Below are positions 41,619-50,914 of a stretch of 64,000 nt of DNA, piece after piece. The notes beneath the pieces are model-generated. The model made no database searches. It was not told where the DNA came from and worked only from the letters and a program-made list of their open reading frames with translations. This DNA comes from Aquisphaera giovannonii. GTDB lineage: Bacteria; Planctomycetota; Planctomycetia; Isosphaerales; Isosphaeraceae. A program made the translations under genes and the position numbers. Position 1 is the first letter of the stretch, and the number at the start of each line of letters is the position of its first letter. The stretch is taken from the NCBI RefSeq assembly GCF_008087625.1, contig NZ_CP042997.1, positions 8,804,001-8,868,000 on the forward strand, in the 5' to 3' direction.

Positions 41619-42806
41619 ATGAGAGGCCCCGCCCGACGGCTGGAGGAGCTGGCACACAGGGAGCGCCGGGTCGTCGCCGGCCTGATGTCCGGGACGAGCG
41701 CGGACTCGATCGACGTGGCGATCTGCTCCATCCGGGGAGGCGGCATCCCCGGGCCGGAGAGTCGCGGCGCGGCCGTCGAGCTTCTCGGATATCGCGAGGA
41801 GGCTCACGACCCCGGGATCCGGCGCGCCATCCTCGAGCTCGACCGGCTGGACGTCCGATCGGTCGCGGAGCTGAACGTCCGACTCGGTGAAGCGTTCGCC
41901 GCGGCCTGCGCCGAGGGGCTGCGGCGCGCCGGGCTGCCGCCGTCCGAACTGGACCTCGTCGGGTCCCACGGCCAGACGGTCTACCACCACAGCTCGGTCC
42001 CGGGGGCGATCAAGGCGACGCTCCAGCTCGGCGACGGCGACGTGATCGCCGAGCGGCTGGGCGTGCCCGTCGTCGCGGACTTCCGGGCCCGCGACATCGC
42101 GGCCGGCGGCGAGGGTGCGCCAATCTCGCCGTTCGCCGACCTGATCCTCTTCGGCTCAACGCGAGGGACGCGTCGGGCGGTGCTGAACCTGGGCGGGGTC
42201 GCCAACGTCACGGTCCTCGACCCCGAGCCGTCCGCCGTGCTCGGCTTCGACACCGGCCCGGCGAACTCGCTCATCGATCGCCTCGCGCGCCGCCTGAGCG
42301 GCGGGCGACTCGCCTGCGATTGCGACGGCGCGATCGCGCGCTCCGGCCGGGTCGACGAGTCGCTCGTCGAGAGGCTGCTCGCCGAGGACGCGTACCTCGC
42401 GAGGCGGCCCCCCAAGTCCACGGGTTTCGAGATGTACGGTGACGCCTTCGTGGACCGCGCCGCCCGATTGCTCGGGCGCTGCGACGCTGACCTGATGGCG
42501 AGCTTGACCGAGTTCACGGCGAGGTCCATCGCGCGGGCCTTCGCCGCGTTCGTCCCCCCTCGCGACGAGGTCATCGCCGCGGGCGGCGGCGTGCGCAACC
42601 CGGCGCTGCTGGACCGGATCGCCGCGCTCCTGGCCCCGGCCCGGCTGCTCCGCAGCGACGACCTCGGCGTCCCGGGCGATGCGAGGGAGGCCATGGCCTT
42701 CGCCATCCTCGCGAGCGAGGCGATCCTCGGCCACCCGACCTCGCTGCCGTCGGTCACCGGCGCCCGCCGCTCCGCCGTGCTGGGGAAGTTGTGCTTCCCG
42801 TGTTGA
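41619..42806 (+). CDS. anmK: Anhydro-N-acetylmuramic acid kinase
   Basis: AnmK opens the 1,6-anhydro ring of anhMurNAc and phosphorylates it to MurNAc-6-P with ATP, a step of peptidoglycan recycling in the cytoplasm. The 395-residue protein contains the family motifs VAGLMSGTSADSIDVAI (residues 18-34), LVGSHGQTVYHHSS, VVADFRARDIAAGGEGAPIS, LNLGGVANVTVL, GFDTGPANSLIDRLA, KSTGFEMYGDAF and IAAGGGVRNPALLDRI. It has no frame damage. murQ and a sugar kinase lie 2 kb downstream, separated by a symporter gene, forming one recycling group on the same strand. Confidence 0.95.
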   Translation: MRGPARRLEELAHRERRVVAGLMSGTSADSIDVAICSIRGGGIPGPESRGAAVELLGYREEAHDPGIRRAILELDRLDVRSVAELNVRLGEAFAAACAEGLRRAGLPPSELDLVGSHGQTVYHHSSVPGAIKATLQLGDGDVIAERLGVPVVADFRARDIAAGGEGAPISPFADLILFGSTRGTRRAVLNLGGVANVTVLDPEPSAVLGFDTGPANSLIDRLARRLSGGRLACDCDGAIARSGRVDESLVERLLAEDAYLARRPPKSTGFEMYGDAFVDRAARLLGRCDADLMASLTEFTARSIARAFAAFVPPRDEVIAAGGGVRNPALLDRIAALLAPARLLRSDDLGVPGDAREAMAFAILASEAILGHPTSLPSVTGARRSAVLGKLCFPC

Positions 42807-42812
42807 TCCCCG

Positions 42813-43025
42813 TCACGTCCTTGCAAGGGCGACCACGATCGTCGGATCGTTGCCCGGACGGGCGAAGCGGCCAGCCTCCGGCGTCAGCCGGATCTGCCGG
42901 CCGTCGCAATCGACCGGGGCCATGAGGCGATCAACGAAAGGCCCGGCCTCATCTCGGGGGATCGCACTGACGTGCGGGGCTGGAGGCCTCGCCCGTCCGA
43001 ACCACTCTCGTACGCGGTTGGTCAC
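42813..43025 (-). CDS. Possible small protein, unknown
   Basis: A 70-residue frame with GTG start lies opposite the recycling genes in the 347-base gap between anmK and the symporter. It reads RVREWFGRARPPAPHVSAIP and ends RFARPGNDPTIVVALA. No ribosome site is clear and no family is recognised, but the composition is less Arg/Ser-biased than the typical false frame here. It could equally be chance. Apart from it, 42807-43153 holds only the symporter promoter region. Confidence 0.3.
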   Translation of the reverse strand: MTNRVREWFGRARPPAPHVSAIPRDEAGPFVDRLMAPVDCDGRQIRLTPEAGRFARPGNDPTIVVALART

Positions 43026-43153
43026 CTGCCCGAGGACGCTTCCGCGAAGGGTGGAGTCCGGGCTTGAGGTTTGGGACGGTCCCCGGCCCTGCTATGATGG
43101 GTCGCCCGACGTCCCGAAGCCTTTCGGCCCGCCCGATCCGGTGAGCGAACCGC

Positions 43154-44632
43154 ATGCATTCGATCGACCTGGTCGTCATCGCGTCCTACCTCCTCGGGTG
43201 CATCGCGCTGGGCTGGTGGCTCGGGTCGGACACGAAGAGTCTCAACGAGTACTTCCTGGGCGAGCGGAGCATCCCCGCCTGGGCCGTCATGATCTCGATC
43301 GTCGCCACGGAGACCAGCACCGCGACGTTCCTCAGCGTCCCGGGCGTCGCCTACAAGGTCGACCTGACGTATCTGCAACTTCCGATCGGGTACCTGTTCG
43401 GCCGGGTCATCGTCGCGATGCTCCTGCTGCCCTCGTACTTCCGCGGCCGGATCGAGACCGCGTACCAGGTGCTGGGGCATCGGTTCGGGACGACGACCAG
43501 GCGGACGGCCTCGCTGCTGTTCCTCGTCACGCGGTCGCTGTCGGACGGGCTGCGGCTGTTCCTGGCCGCAAAGGTCCTCCAGCTCATCGCCGGCTCGACG
43601 ATCGGGACGGCGATCCTGGTGATGGCGGCCGCCACGATCGTCTACACGTACCTGGGCGGCATGAAGGCCGTCGTCTGGGCCGACGTCCTGCAGTTCGCGA
43701 TCTACATGGTGGGTGCCCTGATCGCGCTCCTGCTCCTCGTGGGCAAGCTGCCCGGCGGCTGGACCGAGCTCATCGATCGCGGGCAGGACGCTCACAAGTT
43801 TCGCATGTTCGACTTCAGCTTCGATCCCACCCGGGCCTATACCTTCTGGGCCGGGCTGATCGGCGGGATGGTCCTGAACACGGCGACGCACGGGGTCGAT
43901 CAGATCATGGTCCAGCGCTACCTGTCGGCCCGCTCGCAGAGGGCGGCCGCGGGCGCCCTGGTGGCGAGCGGCCTGGTGGTCCTGATCCAGTTCGCCCTGT
44001 TCCTGCTGATCGGCGTCGGGCTGTTTGCGTTCTACCAGGTTGATCCGCCGTCGGGCATGCCGCTCGCGCCCGACGATGCCTTCGCGACGTTCATCGTCGG
44101 CTATCTCCCGGTGGGCGTGAAGGGGCTCGTCATCGCGGCCATCTTCGCCGCGGCGATGAGCACGCTGTCGGGGTCGCTGAACGCATCGGCGTCGGCGGTG
44201 GTCAACGACCTGTACCGGCCGATCACGGGCTGCGACGATGAGAGAACGCTGCTGCGGCTCTCGCGCGGCCTCACGGTGGCGTGGGGCGCCGTGCAGGCGG
44301 CGGTGGCCATGGGGGCCACGCAGCTCGAGGACAGCGTGGTGAACAACGCCCTGGCGATCGCCTCGTTCGCCACGGGCATCCTGCTGGGCCTCTTCCTGCT
44401 GGGCATCCTCACCAGCCGGGTCGGCCAGCGAGCCGCGCTGGTCGGCATGGTCGCGGGCATCTCGGCCGTGAGCTTCGCGAAGTTCGGCACGAGCCTGGCA
44501 TGGCCCTGGTACGCCCTGGTGGGGTCGTCCACCGTCTTCGCGGTGGGGCTCGCCGCAAGCTACCTCCGCCGCGAGCCGGTACTCGAGCCCTCGACCCCCA
44601 CGGCCGCCTCGAATCTCGACTCGTCGGCGTGA
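43154..44632 (+). CDS. Sodium:solute symporter (SSS family), likely amino-sugar uptake
   Basis: The 492-residue membrane protein has about 13 hydrophobic segments. SSS features include YLLGCIALGWWLGSDTKSLN with a following GERSIPAWAVMISIVATETS, VTRSLSDGLRLFLAAKV, VYTYLGGMKAVVWADVLQF, DQIMVQRYLSARS and the sodium-site helix FAAAMSTLSGSLNASASAVV. Members next to murQ or sialic-acid genes carry sugars such as MurNAc, GlcNAc or sialic acid. Here murQ follows after 15 bases, so import of a peptidoglycan sugar is the natural proposal. In a planctomycete it would sit in the inner membrane. Confidence 0.88.
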   Translation: MHSIDLVVIASYLLGCIALGWWLGSDTKSLNEYFLGERSIPAWAVMISIVATETSTATFLSVPGVAYKVDLTYLQLPIGYLFGRVIVAMLLLPSYFRGRIETAYQVLGHRFGTTTRRTASLLFLVTRSLSDGLRLFLAAKVLQLIAGSTIGTAILVMAAATIVYTYLGGMKAVVWADVLQFAIYMVGALIALLLLVGKLPGGWTELIDRGQDAHKFRMFDFSFDPTRAYTFWAGLIGGMVLNTATHGVDQIMVQRYLSARSQRAAAGALVASGLVVLIQFALFLLIGVGLFAFYQVDPPSGMPLAPDDAFATFIVGYLPVGVKGLVIAAIFAAAMSTLSGSLNASASAVVNDLYRPITGCDDERTLLRLSRGLTVAWGAVQAAVAMGATQLEDSVVNNALAIASFATGILLGLFLLGILTSRVGQRAALVGMVAGISAVSFAKFGTSLAWPWYALVGSSTVFAVGLAASYLRREPVLEPSTPTAASNLDSSA

Positions 44633-44647
44633 GGGGGAGGAGGGACA

Positions 44648-45565
44648 ATGGCGCTCGAAGACACCCTGCTCACCGAGTCCCGGAACCCGCGGTCCGAGGC
44701 GATCGACACGCTGGATGCCCTCGGGATCGTGACGCTGATGAACGACGAGGACATGGCCGCGGTCCGGGCCGTCGGGGCCGAGGCGGCGGCGATCGCGAAG
44801 GCCGTCGATTGGGCCGCGGACCGGTTCCGCCGCGGGGGCCGGCTGATCTACGTCGGCGCCGGGACGTCCGGGCGGCTGGGCGTCCTGGACGCCTCGGAGT
44901 GCCCCCCGACGTTCGGGACGCCCCCGGGAATGGTCGTCGGGCTGATCGCCGGCGGGCCTGCCGCGCTGACGCGGGCCATCGAGGGGGCCGAGGACCGGCC
45001 CGAGCAGGGCGCGGCCGACGTGGCGGGCCTGGACGTGGGCGATCGCGACCTGGTGGTCGGCATCGCCACCTCGGGGCGGACGCCGTACGTCCTGGGCGCC
45101 GTCCGCGAGGCGCGGTCGCGAAACGCGGCGACGGTCGGGATCGCCTGCAATCGGCCGAGCCTGCTGGGCCGCGAGGTGGACCTGGAGATCGCCCCGATCG
45201 TCGGGCCCGAGGTCATCGCCGGCTCGACGCGGCTGAAGGCCGGCACCGTGACGAAGCTGATCCTCAACACGATCACCACCGGGGCCATGGTCCGGATCGG
45301 CAAGACCCTGGGCAACCGGATGATCGACCTCCAGCCGGCGAACGAGAAGCTGCGGATCCGGTCGCGGCGGATGCTCCGCGAGCTCGCCGGCATCGACGAC
45401 GCCCGCGCGGCCGAGATCCTGGACGGCTGCGGCGGGAAGCTCAAGCCCGCGCTCGTCGCCGCGCTGGCCGAGGTCCCGCCGGATGAGGCGATCGCGCTGC
45501 TCGACGCCCACGGCGGCAAGGTCCGCGAGGCGGTGATCGCCCGGACGGGGGTCGACCCGCGATGA
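44648..45565 (+). CDS. murQ: N-acetylmuramic acid 6-phosphate etherase
   Basis: MurQ removes D-lactate from MurNAc-6-P to give GlcNAc-6-P, the product of AnmK being its substrate. The 305-residue SIS-domain protein shows TESRNPRSEAIDTLDALGIV, IYVGAGTSGRLGVLDASECP with the catalytic Glu in DASE, the second Glu in RAIEGAEDRPEQGAADV, VVGIATSGRTPYVLGAVREA, and STRLKAGTVTKLILNTITTG. A strong GGGGGAGGAGGG site precedes the ATG. It overlaps the kinase gene by four bases, so the two are translationally coupled. Confidence 0.96.
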   Translation: MALEDTLLTESRNPRSEAIDTLDALGIVTLMNDEDMAAVRAVGAEAAAIAKAVDWAADRFRRGGRLIYVGAGTSGRLGVLDASECPPTFGTPPGMVVGLIAGGPAALTRAIEGAEDRPEQGAADVAGLDVGDRDLVVGIATSGRTPYVLGAVREARSRNAATVGIACNRPSLLGREVDLEIAPIVGPEVIAGSTRLKAGTVTKLILNTITTGAMVRIGKTLGNRMIDLQPANEKLRIRSRRMLRELAGIDDARAAEILDGCGGKLKPALVAALAEVPPDEAIALLDAHGGKVREAVIARTGVDPR

Positions 45566-46509
45566 GCCCGGGCGAGCCCCTCCTGCTGGGCATCGACGGC
45601 GGCGGGACGAGCACCGTCGCGCTCCTCGGCCGCGGGGACGGCACGGTCCTCGGCCGGGGCCGCGCGGGGCCGTCGAACGCCAATGCGGTCGGCGAGGAGG
45701 CCGCCCGGGCCGCCCTGGAACAGTCCATCGCGGGCGCCTTCGCCGACGCGGGACGCGAGCGGAGCAAGGCGGCCGTCGCGTGCCTCGGCCTCGCCGGCTT
45801 CGACCGGCCCGAGGACAAGGAGTTGCTGCGCCAATGGTCGGAATCCGGCCGATGGGCCAATGATCTGATCCTCGGCAATGACGGGGACCTCGTGGTCGCC
45901 GCGGGCACCCCCGAGGGCTTCGGCGTCGGCGTCATCGCCGGCACGGGCTCGATCGCCGTGGTCCGCGCGCCGGGCGGCCGGAGCAGCCGCTCGGGGGGCT
46001 GGGGCCACCTGCTCGGCGACGAGGGGAGCGCGTACGCGGTGGTCCTCGCGGCGCTCCGGTCGATCGCGCGCCGGGCCGACGGCCGGGAATCGCCGCGTCG
46101 CACGCCCGATCCCCTGACGCGTCATCTCTGCGATGCCATGTCGATCCCCGGCCCCGAGGGCCTCGTCCGGGCCATCTACGCCCCGGGCATGGACCGCACG
46201 AGGATCGCGTCGCTGGCCCCGGCAGTCCTCGCCGCGGCGGACGAGGATCCCTCGATTGCCGATGTCCTCCTCCGTCCCGCCGGTCGCGAGCTGGCCCTGA
46301 TGGCAAGCGCCGCGGCTCGGGCGGTGGGATGGGAGGCGGGCCGCCTCGACGTCGCCCTGGCGGGCGGGTTCTTGCTCTCTTCAAGGGTCGTTCGGGAGTC
46401 GCTCCTGGATGGTCTCCGGGCCGAGGGATACGACCCGGCTGCAATGGATGTTCCCGAGCCGGCCGCCGGGGCACTTGTCCTGGCTCGAAGGAGGCTCGGC
46501 AGTCCATAA
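45562..46509 (+). CDS. BadF/BadG-type N-acetylglucosamine/MurNAc kinase
   Basis: The 315-residue ASKHA-fold kinase has phosphate loop LLGIDGGGTSTVALLG at residues 8-23, NDGDLVVAAGT, GVGVIAGTGSIAVV and RSGGWGHLLGDEGSAYAVVL. The family includes NagK and MurK, which phosphorylate GlcNAc (MurK also MurNAc) at C6 or C1. Coupling to murQ and the symporter suggests that the imported amino sugar is phosphorylated here, feeding the same pool as AnmK. The exact sugar and position cannot be read from the sequence. Confidence 0.88.
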   Translation: MSPGEPLLLGIDGGGTSTVALLGRGDGTVLGRGRAGPSNANAVGEEAARAALEQSIAGAFADAGRERSKAAVACLGLAGFDRPEDKELLRQWSESGRWANDLILGNDGDLVVAAGTPEGFGVGVIAGTGSIAVVRAPGGRSSRSGGWGHLLGDEGSAYAVVLAALRSIARRADGRESPRRTPDPLTRHLCDAMSIPGPEGLVRAIYAPGMDRTRIASLAPAVLAAADEDPSIADVLLRPAGRELALMASAAARAVGWEAGRLDVALAGGFLLSSRVVRESLLDGLRAEGYDPAAMDVPEPAAGALVLARRRLGSP

Positions 46510-46605
46510 TCCGCCCGGCTTGATGAGGCTGACTCCTCCAGCCCACAATCGTTGATAGAGCCGGTGGTGTCCGGGAGGAGGCCCGGTGCTCGCCAGGAGG
46601 CCCTC

Positions 46606-47343
46606 ATGCCGCTCCGCGATCATTTCCGCCCGCCCGTCGAGGCGAGACATTCATGGGACGAGTTGCATGGGATGTGGCCGGGGGAGATCGTCCGGCAACT
46701 CTTTCCCATCCTGCCGGAAGGGTACGTCGCCGCCCCCCGCGTCCACCTCGGCGCGGCCTTCGAGATCGACGTCTCGACTTTCCGAGAGACAGAGCCTGTG
46801 ACACAATCCCAGCCGCCACGCGATCAAGGCGGCGTCGCAGTCGTGCCTTGGGCACCGCCAAGACCGACCTTCACGCTCGAAGCTGACCTCGCCGAACCGG
46901 ACGAGTACGAGGTGCGCGTCTATGACGCGAGGTTCGAGCGCAGGCTCGTCGCGGCAATCGAGGTCGTCAGCCCATCGAACAAGGACCGACCCGAGAGCCG
47001 GCGAGCTTTCGTCGCCAAGGCCGAGGCGCTGCTCCGGCGTGGAGTCTGCATCAGCATGGTCGACGTTGTGACCATCCGCCGCTTCAACCTTTATGCCGAC
47101 CTGCTCGAATCACTCGACGGGAGCGACCCCATGGTGGGCGAGAGCCCGCCTGCAATCTACGCCGTCACGGCCCGAGGTCGTCGGCCAACCGGCGGCGCCC
47201 CCTTGCTGGAGACGTGGTTCTCGCCGATCGAGCTCGGCCGCCCGCTGCCGACTCTGCCGATCTGGCTGGAAGACGGCCTCGCAGTCTCTCTGGACCTGGA
47301 AGCAAGCTACGAGGAAGCGTGCCGGCTGCTGAGGATTGCGTGA
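46606..47343 (+). CDS. DUF4058 family protein
   Basis: The 245-residue protein starts at ATG 46606 with CAGGAGG five bases before. It has the DUF4058 layout: RHSWDELHGMWPGEIVRQLF, LPEGYVAAPRVHLGAAFEID, YEVRVYDARFERRLVAAIEV, a VSPSNKD-like nuclease-type strand (VVSPSNKDRPESRRAFVAKA), and LETWFSPIELGRPLPTLPIW. The E-V-V-S-P-S-N-K-D segment resembles the Uma2/PD-(D/E)XK core (E...x-K), but nuclease activity is unproven in this family. These genes are abundant in planctomycetes and cyanobacteria. Confidence 0.85.
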   Translation: MPLRDHFRPPVEARHSWDELHGMWPGEIVRQLFPILPEGYVAAPRVHLGAAFEIDVSTFRETEPVTQSQPPRDQGGVAVVPWAPPRPTFTLEADLAEPDEYEVRVYDARFERRLVAAIEVVSPSNKDRPESRRAFVAKAEALLRRGVCISMVDVVTIRRFNLYADLLESLDGSDPMVGESPPAIYAVTARGRRPTGGAPLLETWFSPIELGRPLPTLPIWLEDGLAVSLDLEASYEEACRLLRIA

Positions 47344-47352
47344 GCCCCTCGG

Positions 47353-48753
47353 TCAATCCCTCAACCGCCTCGCCGTGAACGTGACGCTCCTCTCGTCGCC
47401 CACCTTCAGGCCGGGGCCGGCGTCCCAGAGGATCGTCTCCCCCGGGAGCACGACCTTCGCGAAGTCGGTCTTCTCCACCTTCGCGTCGGCCACCTGAAAA
47501 GGGAGGAGGTAGACGAAGATCCGCCAGCCGTCGTACTTCTCGGCCGTGCGCTTGTTGCCCTCGCCGACGAAGTTGACCTTCACCTTGTAGGTGATGCGGA
47601 CGACGTCCTTGTCCTCGGTTTCCCGGACATCGAGGCTCTCATCCAGGGCCGGGTCGCGGGCCTTCTCCACGCGAGCCTCCAGCGCCGGGTCGCCGTAGAG
47701 GACGAAGATGCCGTCGGTGAACTCCGTGCCTTCCCGGTCCCGGCCGGTCGCGATGTTCTCGGCCAGCAGGTGGCGGGACCACTGGCGGAGGAGGAAGAGC
47801 GACTCGGAGAACGTCCAACGCCCCTCCTGCTTCAGGAACCAGTCGGCCATGTTCCAGTTCAGCTCGTACCAGGTGGACTGCACGGCGCCGAGGTACTGTA
47901 CGGCCCCGTGGTTCATCCAGGCCAGGGCGTAGGAGTCCTGGAAGCGGTCCCGGCCGGAGTTCACCACGCCGGTCAGGCAGTTGCCCACGGCCCAGTAGAC
48001 CTTGGGCCGCGACGTGGCGAGCGGCAGGTCCACGCCCGGCGCCGTCATGGTGAGGCCGCCGTCCCTCGCGGTCAGGGACCCCTTGCCGCGGGGATACATG
48101 AGCATCCAGTCGCGATGCCCGCCGTGGCCGGAGCCGATGATCAGGTCGTACCGGTCCTCGGACAGGAGCTTGTGGACGTACCGGGCGTCCTCCGCGTCGC
48201 TCGCCGGCCCGCCGGGCTTGAGGGCGAAGGCCGATCCCGGCTTCTTCTCGCCGAGCTCGCCCCGGTCGCGGGCCCACTCGGTCACGTAGTCGCCCTCCGG
48301 CACCCAGTCCAGCCACGCGCCCTGGGTCTTGGTGAACGCCCGCCGGATCGCGACCGGCGGGGCATTCGCGAGCGTCAGCCCGTGATCGGCGTCGAGGCCG
48401 GTGAGGATGCCCCAGATCGCATCGACGTACGGGTCGTCGTCGAGCCCGCGGCAGAATTCATTGGCGACGAGCGCGAAGGCCGGGAAGTCCTCCGTCGGCG
48501 CGCAGACGAAGCAGACGTAGCGAGGGCGGAAGGCGCCGACGTCCCGGCGCACGTCCTCCGGCCCCTTGTCGTAAGCGAACGTCCTGCCCGAATGCCTGGC
48601 CTCGAGGGCCCGGACGACCCGGCCCCAGGGCCCGGCCGCGACGTCCCTGCGGACGACGATCGCGTACCGCCCGGCCGGCTCTGCGGCCGGCGCCTGCGCG
48701 CTCGACGCGACGAAGATCGACAACGCGGCCAGCGCCGCGAGCGTCCGGATCAT
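47353..48753 (-). CDS. Secreted C25/caspase-fold cysteine protease-like protein
   Basis: The start at ATG 48753 has GGAGG five bases before; the product has 466 residues with a signal peptide (LAALAALSIFVASSAQAPAA). The central domain has the caspase/gingipain-type pair: His210 in DLIIGSGHGGHRDW and Cys259 in VYWAVGNCLTG, each after a hydrophobic strand, followed by GAVQYLGAVQSTWYELNWNM. An early RYAIVVRRDVAAGPW strand starts the fold. The final 110 residues form a beta domain (VVRITYKVKVNFVG). Gingipain-type C25 peptidases cut after Arg or Lys; specificity here is unknown. Confidence 0.75.
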   Translation of the reverse strand: MIRTLAALAALSIFVASSAQAPAAEPAGRYAIVVRRDVAAGPWGRVVRALEARHSGRTFAYDKGPEDVRRDVGAFRPRYVCFVCAPTEDFPAFALVANEFCRGLDDDPYVDAIWGILTGLDADHGLTLANAPPVAIRRAFTKTQGAWLDWVPEGDYVTEWARDRGELGEKKPGSAFALKPGGPASDAEDARYVHKLLSEDRYDLIIGSGHGGHRDWMLMYPRGKGSLTARDGGLTMTAPGVDLPLATSRPKVYWAVGNCLTGVVNSGRDRFQDSYALAWMNHGAVQYLGAVQSTWYELNWNMADWFLKQEGRWTFSESLFLLRQWSRHLLAENIATGRDREGTEFTDGIFVLYGDPALEARVEKARDPALDESLDVRETEDKDVVRITYKVKVNFVGEGNKRTAEKYDGWRIFVYLLPFQVADAKVEKTDFAKVVLPGETILWDAGPGLKVGDERSVTFTARRLRD

Positions 48754-48858
48754 GGCAATCCTCCATGGGCGATCGATCATCCCGCCTGCCGATGATACCC
48801 GGCCGGCCGGGCGGGGTCGCGGACGTGCCGGCGGACATGGGCCGCGCGGCTCGGGGGA

Positions 48859-50628
48859 TCAGCGGGCCGTCGTGCTGGGCCTGCTCGCCCCGGGCGCGGT
48901 CCTGGGGGAGGGATCGTCGGGCGGGGTGTCGCTGCCGTAGAGGATCTCGCAGAGCCTGCCGAGGAGGCGGCCGGCGTCGGCGGTGGCGTCGGAGACGGGG
49001 CGGCCGGGTCGGGGGGCATCCAGCTTCACGTTGTTGACGAAGAAGGCCAGGATCAGCGGGCGGCCGGCGGCGGTCTCCATGTAGCCGGCCAGGGCCTTGC
49101 TCGTGAGCACGGACTTGCCGGTGAGGTCGTCTTCCACCCAGTAGGTGCCGGTCTTGGCCCGGGCGTGCCCGCGGGCCGGGCTCTCCGGGGAGACGGCGCG
49201 GGCGAGCGTGCCGTCGCGGCCGAGGATCGGCAGCGCGGCGTCGAAGTCGGCGAAGTCGCCGCGGGCCATCATCGCCTTCAGCAGGGCGACGGTGGCCCTC
49301 GGCGTCACGAGGTCGGACCGGGAGCCCCCCGCACCGCCGCCGAAGGAGATCGCCTCCAGGTCCACTCCCAGGCCCCTGAGCCGCTCGCCCTGGAGCCGCA
49401 GGCCCGCGTCGAGAGTCCGCTCGCCGTGGCGGGACGCCAGGAGCAGCGGCAGGGTGCTGGCGTGCAGGTTGTGGCTCACCTTCAGGATGATCTTCATGGA
49501 CTCGCGGAACGGCGGCGAGGTGCACACGGCCACCTTCGGGCGCCTGAGCAGCTCGCCCGGCGGCGGCAGGCCCGCGGCCGAGTTGACGCCCAGCGGCGAG
49601 GCCTCGGTCCGGATGCCCCGCCGCTGGAGCGACTCGAGGAACAGGGCGCGGGCGAAGGAGGCGGGGTCGTCCACCTCGTGGATGAGCACCAGGCGCGACT
49701 GGTCGGCGGCGATGCGGCCGCGGATGATCAGCCTCCGCGGGCCCGCGGCGCGGACATCCACCTTCGTTCCCTCGGCGGCGGTGCCGGTCTCGACCTGCGC
49801 GTCGACGGCGACGTAGCTGGTCACCGGGATGATCGAGACCGACGCCGGGTCCCCGGGCGCCTTGCCGGGGCGGACGAGGACGTCCACGACATTGTCGTTG
49901 ATCAGGATGGGGGCCAGCCGGCGGGGGCCGCTGCCGGTGCTCTCCGCCGGCTCGAAGAGGCGGTCGTCGATGCGGACGTCGCCGGTCACGCGCCTCACGC
50001 CCGCGGCGCGGACCTCGGCGGCGAGGTGGTCGAGGCCGGCGAGCGGGTCGGCCTCGACGACGTCCGAACGCGGGTTCCCCCCCGCGTAGGTGTGGTCGTC
50101 ATCCCGGAACAGGAGCGTGCCGTCGGGGCCCATCCGCCCCCCCATGTTGAGGTCGCCCCTGGCCACGAGGACGAGGTCCCCGTTCAGCACACCGTGGCCG
50201 TCCACCTCGCCCGTCCGCACGACGGGGGTCTCGAACCGGAAATCGGCCCCGAGCTCGGCGAGGGCCGCGGCGGTGCTGAAGAGCTTCGTCACCGACGCGG
50301 GGGCGAATAGCTCGTCGGGGTTCCGCTCGTAGACGACCTTCCCGGTCCGTGCGTCCACGACGAGGATGCCCCAGTGGCCGTGTCGATATCCCGGGGTCGC
50401 CAGGACCTCCTCGAGGCGCCTTTCCAGGGCCGGATGCTCCGATGCGGCTCCCGGGGGGCGTGCCTCTTCGCCCGCCCGGGCTGCGGGCGAGCCGGCCAGG
50501 CCGACGGCCATGGGAAGGACGAGGGCCGCGAGGGCCCTGCCCGCGATCGAGGCCAGGGACGGTGGGCGGACGCGAGTGGCGTCAGGACATCGGGCCCCGG
50601 CCGCGAGCTTCCTGGCCTCGTGGACCAT
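48859..50628 (-). CDS. dacB: D-alanyl-D-alanine carboxypeptidase/endopeptidase, PBP4 type
   Basis: The 589-residue exported protein (start ATG 50628 with GAGGAGG six bases before) belongs to peptidase family S13. The penicillin-binding motifs are present: Ser112-Val-Thr-Lys115 (FAPASVTKLFSTAAAL), SHN in ILKVSHNLHASTLPLLL, and KTG in HARAKTGTYWVEDD. The large inserted domain between the first two motifs has normal length. It trims D-Ala from, or cuts cross-links of, peptidoglycan in the periplasm. Its presence near anmK/murQ fits a planctomycete that makes and recycles murein. The C-terminal tail is Pro/Ser-rich. Confidence 0.93.
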   Translation of the reverse strand: MVHEARKLAAGARCPDATRVRPPSLASIAGRALAALVLPMAVGLAGSPAARAGEEARPPGAASEHPALERRLEEVLATPGYRHGHWGILVVDARTGKVVYERNPDELFAPASVTKLFSTAAALAELGADFRFETPVVRTGEVDGHGVLNGDLVLVARGDLNMGGRMGPDGTLLFRDDDHTYAGGNPRSDVVEADPLAGLDHLAAEVRAAGVRRVTGDVRIDDRLFEPAESTGSGPRRLAPILINDNVVDVLVRPGKAPGDPASVSIIPVTSYVAVDAQVETGTAAEGTKVDVRAAGPRRLIIRGRIAADQSRLVLIHEVDDPASFARALFLESLQRRGIRTEASPLGVNSAAGLPPPGELLRRPKVAVCTSPPFRESMKIILKVSHNLHASTLPLLLASRHGERTLDAGLRLQGERLRGLGVDLEAISFGGGAGGSRSDLVTPRATVALLKAMMARGDFADFDAALPILGRDGTLARAVSPESPARGHARAKTGTYWVEDDLTGKSVLTSKALAGYMETAAGRPLILAFFVNNVKLDAPRPGRPVSDATADAGRLLGRLCEILYGSDTPPDDPSPRTAPGASRPSTTAR

Positions 50629-50914
50629 CACCGGCCTCCTCGCCAAATAGGTCAGCACCCCGAGAAAGGGGGATTCGCGCGGGCCGGCTCGGCGCGGCGC
50701 GACGAGACGACGCACCGGCGACGGCTCCGGCCATCGTGGACCGAGAGGAGTATATCGCGAAGCGTCGTTCGCGGAGAAACGAAATGGCGACCACCCCGGG
50801 GAAGGGGGCCGATCGGGCGGGACGGGGAGATCCGGACACGGGCCGCGGGATGCCGAGCTGCGGCCGGGAGATGCGATGCGGGACGTCGGATCGATCGCGG
50901 CGACGCCGCGATCG

